64,000 nucleotides of DNA from Mycobacterium sp. GA-1841 (GTDB lineage Bacteria > Actinomycetota > Actinomycetes > Mycobacteriales > Mycobacteriaceae). The notes beneath the pieces are model-generated. The model saw only the letters and a program-made list of their open reading frames with translations. It ran no database searches and was not told the origin of the DNA. The position numbers and the translations under genes were made by a program. The stretch spans positions 186,001 through 250,000 of the forward strand of contig NZ_MBEQ01000009.1 in the NCBI RefSeq assembly GCF_001954135.1. The letters are read 5' to 3'. Below, piece after piece: positions 17,406-28,883 of the stretch (its first letter is position 1; each line of letters opens with the position of its first letter).

Positions 17406-18631
17406 CCGTCCGCACCATCGACGATGCCGCCAAGATGTTCGCCACCCCATCGGCCTACGCCGATGAGACGGCATTCCATGCGGCCTTGACCCATCTGCGG
17501 GCCAACGCCCCGGTGTCGTGGGTAGAGGTGCCCGACTACAAGCCGTTCTGGGCGATCACCAAATACGCCGACATCATGGCGATCGAGCGGGCCAACGACG
17601 TGTTCACCAATTCGCCCCGCCCGGTGCTGATGACGTCGGAGAATGATGACAACCAAGCAGCGGTCGGGGTGCGCACCCTGATCCACATGGATGATCCCGA
17701 ACACCGCGTCATGCGGGCCATCGGGGCGGACTGGTTCCGTCCGAAGGCCATGCGCGCGTTGAAGGTTCGCGTCGACGAGCTGGCCAAGATCCATGTGGAA
17801 AAGATGGTTGCCGCCGGCGGCGAGTGCGATTTCGTCCACGAGGTGGCGGTCAATTACCCGCTGTACGTGATCATGTCGCTGCTCGGTGTTCCCGAAGCGG
17901 ACTTTCCGCTGATGCTCAAGCTCACCCAGGAACTGTTCGGCAGTGACGATGACGAATATCAGCGCGACTCCGGGGACACCATGTCTGCGCTGCTGGAGAT
18001 GTTCCAGTACTTCACCGCGCTGACCGCGTCGCGGCGGGAGAACCCCACCGATGACCTGGCGTCGGCGATCGCCAACGCCCGCATCGACGGTGAGCCGCTC
18101 AATGACATCGAGACGGTGTCCTACTACGCGATCGTGGCGGCCGCCGGTCACGACACCACCAGTGCCACCATCTCCGGTGGCATGCAGGCCCTCATCGAGA
18201 ACCCTGATCAGCTTGCACGTTTGCGGGCCGAACCGGGGTTGATGGCGACCGCGACCGAGGAGATGATCCGCTGGGTGACCCCGGTGAAGGGGTTCATGCG
18301 GACCGCGGCGGTCGACACCACCGTGCGCGACACTCCGATCGCCGCCGGAGAGTCGGTGCTATTGGCGTACCCGTCGGGCAACCGGGACGAAGACGTGTTC
18401 ACCGATCCATTCCGCTTCGACGTCGGCCGCGACCCCAACAAGCATGTGGCCTTCGGTTACGGCGTGCATTTCTGTCTGGGCGCTGCACTGGCCCGCATGG
18501 AGATCAACAGCTTCTTCAGTGAGCTTGTCCCGCGCCTCGATTCCATCGAGCTGACCGGCGCACCCGAACACACCGCGACCACGTTCGTCGGCGGGCTCAA
18601 GCACCTCCCGGTGCGCTACTCGCTCAAATAG
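17402..18631 (+). CDS. Cytochrome P450
   Basis: A complete 409-residue P450. Visible are the I-helix oxygen-activation motif A-G-H-D-T-T (248-253), E287-x-x-R290 of the K helix, and the heme loop FGYGVHFCLG with ligand Cys358. ATG 17402 has AAGGAGC upstream and overlaps the LLM stop. Sequence style resembles actinobacterial CYP125/CYP142-neighbour families, but no CYP number is claimed. No ferredoxin is adjacent; the one at 26645 could serve. Followed by a terminator hairpin. Confidence 0.9.
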   Translation: MTVRTIDDAAKMFATPSAYADETAFHAALTHLRANAPVSWVEVPDYKPFWAITKYADIMAIERANDVFTNSPRPVLMTSENDDNQAAVGVRTLIHMDDPEHRVMRAIGADWFRPKAMRALKVRVDELAKIHVEKMVAAGGECDFVHEVAVNYPLYVIMSLLGVPEADFPLMLKLTQELFGSDDDEYQRDSGDTMSALLEMFQYFTALTASRRENPTDDLASAIANARIDGEPLNDIETVSYYAIVAAAGHDTTSATISGGMQALIENPDQLARLRAEPGLMATATEEMIRWVTPVKGFMRTAAVDTTVRDTPIAAGESVLLAYPSGNRDEDVFTDPFRFDVGRDPNKHVAFGYGVHFCLGAALARMEINSFFSELVPRLDSIELTGAPEHTATTFVGGLKHLPVRYSLK

Positions 18632-18636
18632 CACCG

Positions 18637-18694
18637 CGAACAGACGTAAACCCGTACCTTTTCGGGCGAGAAGGTACGGGTTTATGTCTGTTCG
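18637..18694. terminator. Long hairpin between convergent genes (TRIT-like)
   Basis: Arms 18637-18660 and 18671-18694 pair over 24 positions with one G-T type mismatch, around a 10-nt loop. It lies between the convergent P450 and amidohydrolase genes and shares the CGAACAGACG end with the hairpin at 14649-14706. Likely a bidirectional terminator. Confidence 0.78.
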
Positions 18695-18707
18695 GCAGAA
18701 ATGGCGA

Positions 18708-19994
18708 CTACTCGGAACCCGAGTTGCCGCGGGCCGCCGCATGCAGCGCATCCCCGCGGGTGCCCTGCTCGTGGTGGCTCAGCGCCTGGATCGACACATC
18801 GTGGCCTTCGGCGGCTTTGCGCAACGCGCCGACGGTGGCCTGTTCGCGGGAGATGTGGCTGAACGGATCGAACGAGTACCAGCGCATGGCGTTCTCGTAC
18901 GTCATCTTGTTGATCTCGTCATCGGGCACGTTGTTCTCGGTCAACACGTCCCACAACTCCTCGGGCGCACCGGGCCACATCGAGTCGCTGTGCGGGTAGT
19001 CGGCCTCCCAACAGATGTTGTCGATGCCGATCTTGTTTCGCAGGGCCACGCCGACCGGATCGGAGATGAAGCAGGTCAGGAAATGATCGCGGAATACTTC
19101 GCTGGGGAGCTTGCCGCCGAAGTTCTGCTTGGTCCAGGTCGAGTGCATCTCGTAGGTGCGGTCGACGCGCTCCAGAAAGTACGGGATCCAACCCGTGCCA
19201 CCCTCGGACAGCCCGATCTTGAGGTCCGGGTAATCCTTGATGGGCTTGGACCACAACAGATCCGCGGCCGCCTGCACGATGTTCATCGGCTGCAGGGTGA
19301 TCATCACGTCCAGCGGTGCGTCGGGGGCGGTGATGGCCAGCTTGCCCGACGAGCCGATGTGCACGTTGAGCACGGTGTCGGTGTCGCACAATGCCTGCCA
19401 CAACGGTTTCCAGTAATCGTCGTGGAAGCTGGGGTAGCCCATCGCCGCCGGGTTCTCGGTGAACGTCAGCGCGTGCACGCCCTTCTTCGACACGCGGCGA
19501 ACCTCCTGCGCACACAGCTCGGCGTCCCAGATCACCGGAATGGCCATCGGGATGAACCGGGCCGGGTAGGCGCCGCACCACTCGTCGATGTGCCAGTCGT
19601 TGTAGGCCTGCACGAGCGCCAGGGAAAACTCCGGGTCCTCGGTGGCGAACAGCCGGCCGGCGAAGCCGGGGAAGGATGGGAAGCAGATCGAGCCAAGGAT
19701 ACCGCCGGCATTCATGTCCTTGACCCGCTCGTCGACGTTGTAGCAACCCTTGCGGATCTCGTCGAGGCCCTGCGGTTCCAGGCCGTACTCCTCCTTGGGT
19801 CGGCCGGCCACGGCATTGAGCGCGACGTTGGGGATGACGATGTCGCGGAACTGCCAGGTGTCGCTGCCGTCGGGGTTGTGTACCAGCCGCGGTGCCTCGT
19901 CGGCATATTTCTTCGGAAGGTGGTTCTTGAACATGTCAGGTGGTTCGACGATGTGGTCGTCGACGCTGATCAGGATCATGTCGTCTTTATTCAT
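18708..19994 (-). CDS. Amidohydrolase family protein (amidohydrolase_2, TIM barrel)
   Basis: 428 residues. The start ILISVDDHIVEPPDMF carries the D-D-H that replaces the usual H-x-H of related decarboxylase/hydrolase enzymes; ICWEADYPHSDSMWP near residue 340 contributes the metal-binding Asp region; LSEGGTGWIPYFLERVD is also characteristic. The family includes ACMSD-like decarboxylases and many uncharacterised mycobacterial proteins in steroid or aromatic clusters. Reaction not assigned. Only 36 bp separate it from the upstream SDR, so the two may be cotranscribed. Confidence 0.85.
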   Translation of the reverse strand: MNKDDMILISVDDHIVEPPDMFKNHLPKKYADEAPRLVHNPDGSDTWQFRDIVIPNVALNAVAGRPKEEYGLEPQGLDEIRKGCYNVDERVKDMNAGGILGSICFPSFPGFAGRLFATEDPEFSLALVQAYNDWHIDEWCGAYPARFIPMAIPVIWDAELCAQEVRRVSKKGVHALTFTENPAAMGYPSFHDDYWKPLWQALCDTDTVLNVHIGSSGKLAITAPDAPLDVMITLQPMNIVQAAADLLWSKPIKDYPDLKIGLSEGGTGWIPYFLERVDRTYEMHSTWTKQNFGGKLPSEVFRDHFLTCFISDPVGVALRNKIGIDNICWEADYPHSDSMWPGAPEELWDVLTENNVPDDEINKMTYENAMRWYSFDPFSHISREQATVGALRKAAEGHDVSIQALSHHEQGTRGDALHAAARGNSGSE

Positions 19995-20030
19995 GAACGC
20001 GCTCCATTCACGACTGCCTTACGGTATGGC

Positions 20031-20915
20031 TCACAGGTTAGCTGCGGCGGTGGTGGTTTGGTCCGGAGTTGGACCCACGTATCCAGGTGGATTCGCCGCA
20101 TCGACCCACAGATCGATACGGAGGTCGGCGCCGGGTACGCAGTCATAGGCCGAGAGGTCGGTGACGCCCGATTCGAGCAGCACGTCCTCGCACAACAGGC
20201 TGCGACCGGTGTAGTCGCGTGACGGCCGGTTGAGCACCGCATAGGCGGCATCGGAGTACACCTCAGGGCGTCGGGAGCGCTTCATCGACTCCTCGCCGCC
20301 GCGCAGGTTGCGGATCGCCGCGGTGGCCACCGAGGTGCGCGGCCACAGCGTGTTCGAAGCGATCCCGTACGGTCGAAGTTCCTCGGCGAGTGCCAACGCG
20401 CACAAGGACATTCCGAATTTCGCCATCATGTACGCCGTCGGTGTCAGCCATTTCGGCTCGAGTCGGATCGGCGGTGAGAGGGTCAGGATGTGCGGATTCT
20501 CGCGGCCCTTCATGTGAGGGATGCAGGCCTGTGACACCGCGTAGGTGCCGCGGACCTGAATCCCGTTCATCAGGTCGAAGCGTTTGAGTGGCACCTCTTC
20601 GACGGAGCCCGTGTTGATCGCCGAGGCATTGTTGACGCAGATGTCGATGCCGCCGAACTGGGCGACGGCCTTGGCCACGGCCGCCGCTACGGCGTCCCCG
20701 TCGCGGATGTCACCGACGATCGGCAGGGCCTGGCCGCCGGCTTCCTCGATTTCCCTCGCGGCGGTGTAGACGGTGCCGGGAAGTTTGGGATGCGGTTCTG
20801 CAGTTTTCGCGATCAGCGCGATGTTGGCGCCGTCGGCGGCCGCGCGCTTGGCGATGGCCAACCCGACGCCACGGCTGGCGCCGGAGATGAACAACGTCTT
20901 CCCGGAAAGCGACAT
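20031..20915 (-). CDS. SDR oxidoreductase, HSDL2-like
   Basis: A 294-residue SDR with FISGASRGVGLAIA as the nucleotide-binding motif, CVNNASAIN as the NNAG-type motif, Ser in LTLSPPIRL, and Y-M-M-A-K as the catalytic Tyr/Lys. The pattern is that of hydroxysteroid-dehydrogenase-like protein 2 relatives. The long C-terminal tail is typical of this group but lacks an SCP2 domain. The start codon lies inside operator 20914-20934, so transcripts may be leaderless or nearly so. Confidence 0.87.
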   Translation of the reverse strand: MSLSGKTLFISGASRGVGLAIAKRAAADGANIALIAKTAEPHPKLPGTVYTAAREIEEAGGQALPIVGDIRDGDAVAAAVAKAVAQFGGIDICVNNASAINTGSVEEVPLKRFDLMNGIQVRGTYAVSQACIPHMKGRENPHILTLSPPIRLEPKWLTPTAYMMAKFGMSLCALALAEELRPYGIASNTLWPRTSVATAAIRNLRGGEESMKRSRRPEVYSDAAYAVLNRPSRDYTGRSLLCEDVLLESGVTDLSAYDCVPGADLRIDLWVDAANPPGYVGPTPDQTTTAAANL

Positions 20916-20934
20916 ACTGAATAGGTTACAGTAT
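20914..20934. promoter_or_regulatory. Operator copy 7, overlapping a start codon
   Basis: Half-sites ATACTGAAT and TTACAGTAT with a 3-nt centre. The ATG of the SDR gene (20913-20915) overlaps the site edge, so a bound regulator would cover the start region directly. Confidence 0.65.
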
Positions 20935-21091
20935 GCGCATCCAGGACCTTCGATTCAGCAGCAGCGGGCGCCCGGATTGGCCTCCGTGTTCCGATGCCGC
21001 ATCTTCCAGTAGTCACGCTCGGTGAGCACCGGTTCCCCCGGGTGGGTGCGTGCGCGATGCGCGACGTACCGCCGATAGTGGTTGTCGCCCA

Positions 21092-23398
<2,307 letters not shown>

Positions 23399-23486
23399 GC
23401 TCTCTCCTCGCTCGCCCTGTGTCGTATGCGTCGGTGACGATCTTTTCATCGCGCCAAATGGTGCGGCATCGAATCCCCGATTCGCG

Positions 23487-25016
23487 TCACTCACGTTCGT
23501 GGAACGCGCGCACCGTCTCGACGGTATCGGCCTCGTCGGCCGACTTGTCCTCGCGGTAGCGGATCACCCGAGCGAAGCGCAACGCCATCCCGCCGGGGTA
23601 GCGGGTGGACCGCTGGATACCGTCGAAGGCGATCTCGACGACCTGTTCAGGCCGGACCGTCACGACCCAACCGTCGTCGGCGACCTGCAATTCCCGGAAG
23701 CGTTCGGTCTGCCAGTCCAGCATCGCGTCGGTCATCCCTTTGAATGTCTTGCCCAACATCACGAACCCGCCGGTGTGGGGATCTCTGGCGCCCAGGTGAA
23801 TGTTGGACAGCTTGCCGGTCCGCCGGCCTGACCCTCGCTCGACGGCCAAGACCACGAGATCGAGGGTGTGCACCGGCTTGACCTTCAGCCAGCCGGCACC
23901 GCGGCGTCCGGCCTCATACGGTGCCGTAGGCGCCTTGGCCATCACGCCTTCGTGGCCGGCGGCCAACGTGCGGTCGAGAAACTCCTGCGCGGCCGCGGGA
24001 TCGGAGGCGACGATGCGATCGACGCGCTGATCGGCCGGTACGAGCGCATCGAGTTCAGCCAGCCGCTGCTCGGTCGGCAGATCGAGCAGATCCCGGCCGT
24101 CGACATGCAACAGATCGAAGATGAACACCGACAACGGCTGCAGGTCCCTCGGCTTCTTACTACCGAACCGGGCGGCGGTCACCTGAAACGGCTGTGGGCG
24201 TCCGTTCGGGCGCAGCGCGATCGCCTCGGCGTCGGCGATCAGATCGGTGGCCGGCAACGCCAGCGTGGACTCCACCACCTCGGGCAGCCGGTGGGTCACG
24301 TCGTCGAGGCTGCGGGTGTAGATCGACACCTGGGTACCCGCGCGGTGGATCTGCACCCGGGCACCGTCGAGTTTGGCCTCCAGGATCGCTGTGCCACCGA
24401 GCCGTTCGAGCGCATCGGCCACGTCGGTGGCGGTCTGGGCAAGCATCGGCCCGACCGGACGTCCGACCTGCAACTGAAATTCGGCCAGCGCCGAACGGCC
24501 TCGTATCAGGGCGGCGCCGGCGACTGCGGGTAGATCACCGGCGAGCATGGCGGCCCGGCGGACCTCGGCTGCGGGGATGGCCGACGCGCGCGCCACCGCG
24601 TCGGCCATCACCCCGGCCAACGCACCCTGACGTAACTCGCCACCGAGCAGCTTGCGCAGGAAGATCTGCTCGGCCTCGGTGGCCGTGGCGAACAGGTCAC
24701 GCACCAACTCGGCGCGCAGCGCTTGGGAGCCCTTCCCGGAGACCGCACCGATCCGGGTGAAGCGTCCATCGACGTCGTCCACCGTCAGGCCGGGGTGCTG
24801 CGCCGGCGCCGGAAGTGACCGCAAGCCGGCCCACCCCACCCCGATCTGGCGCTGTGGGAGTTCGCCGGACAACCAGGACACCGTCACCGCGACCGAATGT
24901 GCGTCACTTTCGGCGGCGACCAGGCCCAGCAGTGAGGCGATGCGGTTGGTCTTGGCCAGACGGGCCGACGTCGTGGCGATGTCGGCGGACGCGGCGGCCA
25001 CCTCGGCGAGCAACAC
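23487..25016 (-). CDS. ligB: ATP-dependent DNA ligase LigB
   Basis: 509 residues, almost the length of mycobacterial LigB (507). The nucleotidyl-accepting Lys is K215 in [13 protein letters not shown] (motif I, K-x-D-G). Other signature stretches are [49 protein letters not shown] and [24 protein letters not shown]. It uses ATP to seal nicks and is a non-essential accessory ligase in mycobacteria. GTG 25016 gives the N-terminus MLLAEVA, matching the known protein start. The neighbour is cstA. Confidence 0.95.
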   Translation of the reverse strand: MLLAEVAAASADIATTSARLAKTNRIASLLGLVAAESDAHSVAVTVSWLSGELPQRQIGVGWAGLRSLPAPAQHPGLTVDDVDGRFTRIGAVSGKGSQALRAELVRDLFATATEAEQIFLRKLLGGELRQGALAGVMADAVARASAIPAAEVRRAAMLAGDLPAVAGAALIRGRSALAEFQLQVGRPVGPMLAQTATDVADALERLGGTAILEAKLDGARVQIHRAGTQVSIYTRSLDDVTHRLPEVVESTLALPATDLIADAEAIALRPNGRPQPFQVTAARFGSKKPRDLQPLSVFIFDLLHVDGRDLLDLPTEQRLAELDALVPADQRVDRIVASDPAAAQEFLDRTLAAGHEGVMAKAPTAPYEAGRRGAGWLKVKPVHTLDLVVLAVERGSGRRTGKLSNIHLGARDPHTGGFVMLGKTFKGMTDAMLDWQTERFRELQVADDGWVVTVRPEQVVEIAFDGIQRSTRYPGGMALRFARVIRYREDKSADEADTVETVRAFHERE

Positions 25017-25239
25017 CTGCCCAGCGTGCCACGCGACACGGACATCCTTCTCGTCATCGCTGACCTCGACGAGCGGCCACTGCGGTACGCAATTTCCGGC
25101 GTGTCGACGTACAGACGCGGTCGCTCGCGGTGCAACGGGTGGGCAACGGGACAGAAAAAGGTCAACCCGAAAGGCTTACGGGAAGGGTTGATGGGATAGG
25201 TTGCTTTACGATTTCGGTCACTTTTGGAAAGGAAGCTAG

Positions 25240-26007
25240 ATGGAGATCGAAGGCAAGAAGGCTATCGTCGTCGGCGGCGCGTCGGGCTTCGGCCGGGCGA
25301 CCGCAGAGGCATTGGCCAAGCGCGGCGCCAGCGTGGCAGTGCTGGACCGGCCGCAATCGAAGGGTCAGGAAGTCGCGGACGCCATCGGCGGCTCGTTCTT
25401 CCCCGTCGACGTCACCGACTTCGACGGCACGGAAAAGGTCCTGGAAGAAGCCGTCGCCGCACTGGGCGGCCTGCACATCATCGTGACCACCGCCGGGGGC
25501 GGCATCGGCGAGCGCACCATCAAGAAGGACGGTCCGCACAGCCTGGACTCGTTCCGTTCCACCATCGACCTCAACTTGATCGGTACGTTCAACATCAGCC
25601 GCCTGGCGGCCTGGCACATGAGCAAGAACGAGCCGGTCGATGCCGAGGCCGAGGAGCGCGGCGTCATCATCAACACCGCTTCGATCGCGGCGTTCGAGGG
25701 CCAGATCGGCCAGGTGGCCTACACCGCCTCCAAGGCCGCCATCGCCGGGATGTGCCTGACCATGGCCCGCGATCTGGGCAGCCTGGGCATCCGGGTGCTG
25801 GCCATTGCGCCGAGCCTGTTCGCCACCGGCCTCACCGAGGGCATCCCCGACGAGTTCGCCGCGGTGCTGACCAAGGATGCCGCGTTCCCCAAGCGCCTGG
25901 GCAAGCCCGAGGAGTACGCCAAGCTCGCCGTGGCGATCGCCGAGAACGCGATGCTCAACGGCCAGTGCCTGCGTTTGGACGCCGGTCAGCGCTTCGCCCC
26001 CAAGTAG
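25240..26007 (+). CDS. SDR oxidoreductase, HSD10 (3-hydroxyacyl-CoA dehydrogenase type 2)-like
   Basis: 255 residues. The nucleotide-binding motif is VVGGASGFGRATAEAL, Ser is in NTASIAAFEGQIGQ, and the catalytic pair is Y-T-A-S-K. The C-terminal LRLDAGQRFAPK and the FPKRLGKPEEYAKL stretch are characteristic of HSD17B10-like enzymes, which oxidise 3-hydroxyacyl-CoA or hydroxysteroids. GGAAAGGAAG precedes the ATG. It is single and diverges from ligB, and is followed by a strong hairpin. Confidence 0.88.
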   Translation: MEIEGKKAIVVGGASGFGRATAEALAKRGASVAVLDRPQSKGQEVADAIGGSFFPVDVTDFDGTEKVLEEAVAALGGLHIIVTTAGGGIGERTIKKDGPHSLDSFRSTIDLNLIGTFNISRLAAWHMSKNEPVDAEAEERGVIINTASIAAFEGQIGQVAYTASKAAIAGMCLTMARDLGSLGIRVLAIAPSLFATGLTEGIPDEFAAVLTKDAAFPKRLGKPEEYAKLAVAIAENAMLNGQCLRLDAGQRFAPK

Positions 26008-26012
26008 GTGAG

Positions 26013-26059
26013 TTCCGGCGTGATCGAGGGCGCGTCGAGCGCCCCCGATCACGCCGGAA
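26013..26059. terminator. Hairpin downstream of the HSD10-like SDR
   Basis: Arms 26013-26033 and 26039-26059 pair over 21 positions with one mismatch, around a 5-nt loop, starting 5 bp after the SDR stop. No clear T-tract follows, as is usual in mycobacteria. Confidence 0.7.
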
Positions 26060-26299
26060 TCGCCGCGCCTCGAGCTCGGTTCATGTCTGTCCCTGTCGAT
26101 GGCGGTCGCACCGCGACATAGAGACCTTTCATAGGCATGCCGGTGGCCGCCATCGTTGGCTGCATGAATGACTTGCTCCAGATGACGGTTTCACAGCTCA
26201 AGGAGCGGTAGCGATGACGCGTCGGTAGCGGGATGTCTGATGCGCCATGCCTTCTCGGCCTTCTGCGCCTGGGCAGCCGACTTTGATCCGACTCGACGT
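26060..26299. other. 240-bp stretch without a supported gene
   Basis: Short frames exist on both strands, for example a 23-codon plus-strand frame near 26136-26211, but none has a family signature or convincing ribosome site. No repeat or operator was recognised. It may hold degraded coding sequence. Confidence 0.4.
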
Positions 26300-26539
26300 T
26301 CAGCACACCTGTTCCTGGTACTTCACCACCGTTTCGTCTTCGAATAGCGGTAGTGCAAAACCGGTGCCGTCCTCAAAACCTACCGACAGCACATAGAGCA
26401 GCGCCTCGACTGGCTGTGCCCGGCCGGTAGGCATCATCGCCGGCGGGCTGACACCCAAGAACATCAGGCGTTCTTCGGGATGGTCGTGGCGTCCGATTAC
26501 ATCACCGGGTCGCAAATCGGTGGCGTATGCGTCGAGCAT
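26300..26539 (-). CDS. Small hypothetical protein (79 aa)
   Basis: 79 residues, reading LRPGDVIGRHDHPEERLMFLG near the N-terminus and GFALPLFEDETVVKYQEQV at the end. The function is not recognised. RPGDVI followed by histidines recalls small single-domain mycobacterial proteins of unknown role. Support for reality comes from context: operator copy 8 (26580-26600) sits 41 bp upstream of the ATG, as at the other genes in this block, and the frame is downstream of and in line with the P450-ferredoxin pair. Confidence 0.6.
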   Translation of the reverse strand: MLDAYATDLRPGDVIGRHDHPEERLMFLGVSPPAMMPTGRAQPVEALLYVLSVGFEDGTGFALPLFEDETVVKYQEQVC

Positions 26540-26579
26540 GGTCGAATCTTACTCATCGTGCCGGCAGGTGCAGAATGCC

Positions 26580-26600
26580 TTACCGAAAGGCGCACAGTAT
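26580..26600. promoter_or_regulatory. Operator copy 8 of the 21-bp inverted repeat
   Basis: Half-sites TTACCGAAA and GCACAGTAT with the same 3-nt centre GGC as the perfect copy at 63769. It lies upstream of the 79-aa gene and after the ferredoxin stop. Confidence 0.5.
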
Positions 26601-26644
26601 TGGTTGAGGCTACGTAGAGGGGTAGGACTCGGACACGATGTGAG

Positions 26645-26842
26645 TCAATCGTCGCGAACAGTCAATGCCCTTTCCGGACACGCGTCCGCGCCGGCTAACG
26701 CTGCAGCTCGCAAGGATTCGTCGACATGTTCGGGCGGCGGCAGGCAGTACCCCTGCTCGTTGAGCTGGTAGATCTGTGGTGTTACGGCATTGCACAATGC
26801 ATGTCCGGCGCAGTGTTGCTCATCGAGTTCAATCCTGGCCAT
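26645..26842 (-). CDS. [3Fe-4S] ferredoxin, P450 partner
   Basis: 65 residues. The cluster ligands read C-A-G-H-A-L-C near residues 11-17 and a later A-C-P, the C-x-x-H-x-x-C...C-P pattern of mycobacterial P450 ferredoxins in which one Cys of the four-iron motif is replaced by His. It transfers electrons from a reductase to P450. The ATG overlaps the P450 stop by one base (TGATG), so the two are translationally coupled. Confidence 0.9.
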   Translation of the reverse strand: MARIELDEQHCAGHALCNAVTPQIYQLNEQGYCLPPPEHVDESLRAAALAGADACPERALTVRDD

Positions 26843-28083
26843 CAGTGGTGCTCCATATCAACGGCGCTGACGCGCTTCCCGGGCGTGAACGCGATTGGCA
26901 GGCTGCGGGCGGCGTAGACGTTGCCCGCGTTCTCGAAACGGACGATTTCACCGTCCAATTCAAAGTCCGGAAGGCGCTCCAGGACTTCGCACATCATCTC
27001 CTGGAACATCATTCGAGCTATGTGTGAACCCATGCAGCGGTGGATGCCCACCCCGAAGGCCATGTGGCGCCGGCTATTCGATCGGGTGAAATCGATGGTG
27101 TCGGGATCATCGAAGACCGCGGGGTCCCGATTGGCCGCCGCCCACATGAGCATGGCCCGTTCACCCTCCTTGAGATGTTGGCCGTGAAATTCAGTGTCAC
27201 TTTTGATGATTCGGCCCAAACCAAGCGTCGGCGTGCAGTGGCGGAGAAACTCCTCGGTCGCCGACATGATCAGCTGAGGGTCGTCGAGCAATTGTGCGCG
27301 CAAGTCTGGGCGTTCCATCAGGGCGATGAGGCTATTGCCGGTCAGGCCGCTGGTGGTGTCCATTCCGCCTAGCATCAGCATGAACGTGTACATGGTGATT
27401 TGCATGTCGTCGAGGTGCTTGCCGTCGAGTTGTCCGGACAGTATCGCGCTGAACAAGTCGTCGCCCATGACGTTTGCGGCCCGCCGCGCCTGCATTTGAG
27501 CACCGATCTCGGTCATGAGGTCGATACCGGCCTGCTGTGCGGCGCCGGTGTCGCTCGCGATGTTGTGTACGAAGGCGTGTACCCAACTGACCCAGGTCAG
27601 GTATTTGGACTCATCGAAACCAAGCATGTGCAGAATCAACTTGGCGGGCAACGGGTTTGTCAGTTCGGCGACGATGTCGCAATGCCCGCGCTCGATGAAT
27701 TCGTCGACCATTTCGTTGGCCACCCGACGAGTCCACGGGCGAAGTCGTTCCGCCGAACCGGGGGAGAAGTAACGCAGGGTGATCTCGCGGAATTGTCCGG
27801 TCTGGGGTGGGTCTGACTCGATCGGCGGCATCGGGATGGGTGCCGGCGCAGGTGGTACACCGATCGACGGATGGGAACTAAATGTGTCGTCGTCGCGGGC
27901 GGCGTCGAAGACCGACTGGTAATCCAGTAACGACCAGAAGCCGCCGTAGAGGTCCGAACGCTGCAACGGACAGTCCCGGCGCATGCTGGCAAGCACGTCG
28001 TGTGGTGCGCGCTGGAAGTCTAGTGAGTGGTGGTCGAAGTCCCGGAACTGATGCCCGCAGGCGGTGTGGCTGTCTATCGACAT
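26842..28083 (-). CDS. Cytochrome P450 (with adjacent ferredoxin)
   Basis: A complete 413-residue P450. I-helix motif G-G-M-D-T-T is at 239-244, E278-x-x-R281 in the K helix, and heme loop FGVGIHRCMG with ligand Cys350. The start MSIDSHTACG at 28083 has GAGGAGACC upstream; the frame open to 28134 is not needed. It diverges from a TetR gene (28188), and an inverted repeat at 28142-28155 lies between them, suggesting control by that TetR. Confidence 0.9.
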   Translation of the reverse strand: MSIDSHTACGHQFRDFDHHSLDFQRAPHDVLASMRRDCPLQRSDLYGGFWSLLDYQSVFDAARDDDTFSSHPSIGVPPAPAPIPMPPIESDPPQTGQFREITLRYFSPGSAERLRPWTRRVANEMVDEFIERGHCDIVAELTNPLPAKLILHMLGFDESKYLTWVSWVHAFVHNIASDTGAAQQAGIDLMTEIGAQMQARRAANVMGDDLFSAILSGQLDGKHLDDMQITMYTFMLMLGGMDTTSGLTGNSLIALMERPDLRAQLLDDPQLIMSATEEFLRHCTPTLGLGRIIKSDTEFHGQHLKEGERAMLMWAAANRDPAVFDDPDTIDFTRSNSRRHMAFGVGIHRCMGSHIARMMFQEMMCEVLERLPDFELDGEIVRFENAGNVYAARSLPIAFTPGKRVSAVDMEHH

Positions 28084-28141
28084 ATGGGTCTCCTCGAAGC
28101 GCTTCTGGTTCGTACCGACGAGCAACACTCTCATGCAAACT

Positions 28142-28155
28142 GTAGTTTTAACTAC
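28142..28155. promoter_or_regulatory. Inverted repeat between P450 and TetR genes
   Basis: GTAGTT and AACTAC separated by TT, with weaker matching flanks from about 28135 to 28162. Placed 33 bp upstream of the TetR start and 59 bp upstream of the P450 start; probable TetR operator. Confidence 0.5.
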
Positions 28156-28187
28156 GAAATGCGAAATTCTGTCGTTATGCTGACTGG

Positions 28188-28823
28188 GTGTCTCTATCCG
28201 CGTTGAGTAACGCCGATGGCCGTCGATCGCCCGCCTGGGGCGCTGATCTCCCTGTGGATGAAGCCGACGCGCGATCCCGCCTGCTCAATGCTGCCGAGCA
28301 GTGCTATGCGGAGTTGGGTCCGAGCCGAACGAAGATGGCACACATAGCGACTCGTGCCGGTATTCACCGAACCACGATCTATAGCTACTTCCGAAACCGG
28401 GATGAGGTCCTGACCGCGTGCTACCTGCGCGCGGCGTCGATCGTGCTCGACGCCACCGAGGCGTGCTGGACCACTGACCGTCCATTCATCGACCAACTTG
28501 TCGACGCCTGCGTCGTGGGAATATCGGTGGCACGTGAGCTGCCGGCTCTGCGCGTGCTGATCGATCGCAACGAATTGCCCTATGCCCAAACGGTGGCTGC
28601 GGCTTCAGAATCCTGGCGGAACCGACTCTACGAAGCGTTCGGGCGACGCCTCGCTGCGGCCTCCGCGGCAGGCTTGGTTCGCACCGATGTATCAGCTGAG
28701 ACGCAGGCGCAGTGGGTGGTTCGTATTTGCATCAGCCTCACTGTGGAGCCCGGCCGGCCCGAGGATGGCGGCGATCGGGGGTTGCTGCAGGCCTTTCTGC
28801 CGCGTTGCGTCATGCCGTCATAA
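28188..28823 (+). CDS. TetR-family transcriptional regulator
   Basis: 211 residues with an N-terminal helix-turn-helix (RTKMAHIATRAGIHRTTIYSYF, about residues 46-67) and an alpha-helical ligand domain. The GTG start is at 28188. It diverges from the P450-ferredoxin pair and probably represses it and itself through 28142-28155. It is also one candidate, among several, for the wider operators in the window, but nothing in the sequence links it to them. Confidence 0.85.
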   Translation: MSLSALSNADGRRSPAWGADLPVDEADARSRLLNAAEQCYAELGPSRTKMAHIATRAGIHRTTIYSYFRNRDEVLTACYLRAASIVLDATEACWTTDRPFIDQLVDACVVGISVARELPALRVLIDRNELPYAQTVAAASESWRNRLYEAFGRRLAAASAAGLVRTDVSAETQAQWVVRICISLTVEPGRPEDGGDRGLLQAFLPRCVMPS

Positions 28824-28883
28824 CGCCGATGGGTCAGTGATGCCTTTCGTGGGTGGCCTGATGCGGCATCCTACTGAAGTGCA

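Noticed and set aside
20019..20027. TTACGGTAT half-site upstream of the amidohydrolase
   Set aside because: Only one half matches the 21-bp motif; the other half is poor, so it was not listed as an operator.
18684..20222. Long plus-strand open frame (512 codons) opposite the amidohydrolase
   Set aside because: It lies antisense to a clear amidohydrolase and SDR, reads as low-complexity VRH-rich sequence, and is a high-GC shadow frame.
23399..23494. Extended N-terminus of CstA starting at 23494
   Set aside because: GTG 23398 has a strong ribosome site and gives the expected cytoplasmic N-terminus; the extension would overlap ligB.
25162..25191. Inverted repeat TCAACCC/GGGTTGA upstream of the HSD10-like SDR
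   Set aside because: Seven-base arms with a 16-nt spacer are not unusual in this composition and no second copy was seen.
26049..26306. Minus-strand frame of 85 codons
   Set aside because: Overlaps the terminator hairpin, has no family signature and Arg-rich shadow composition.
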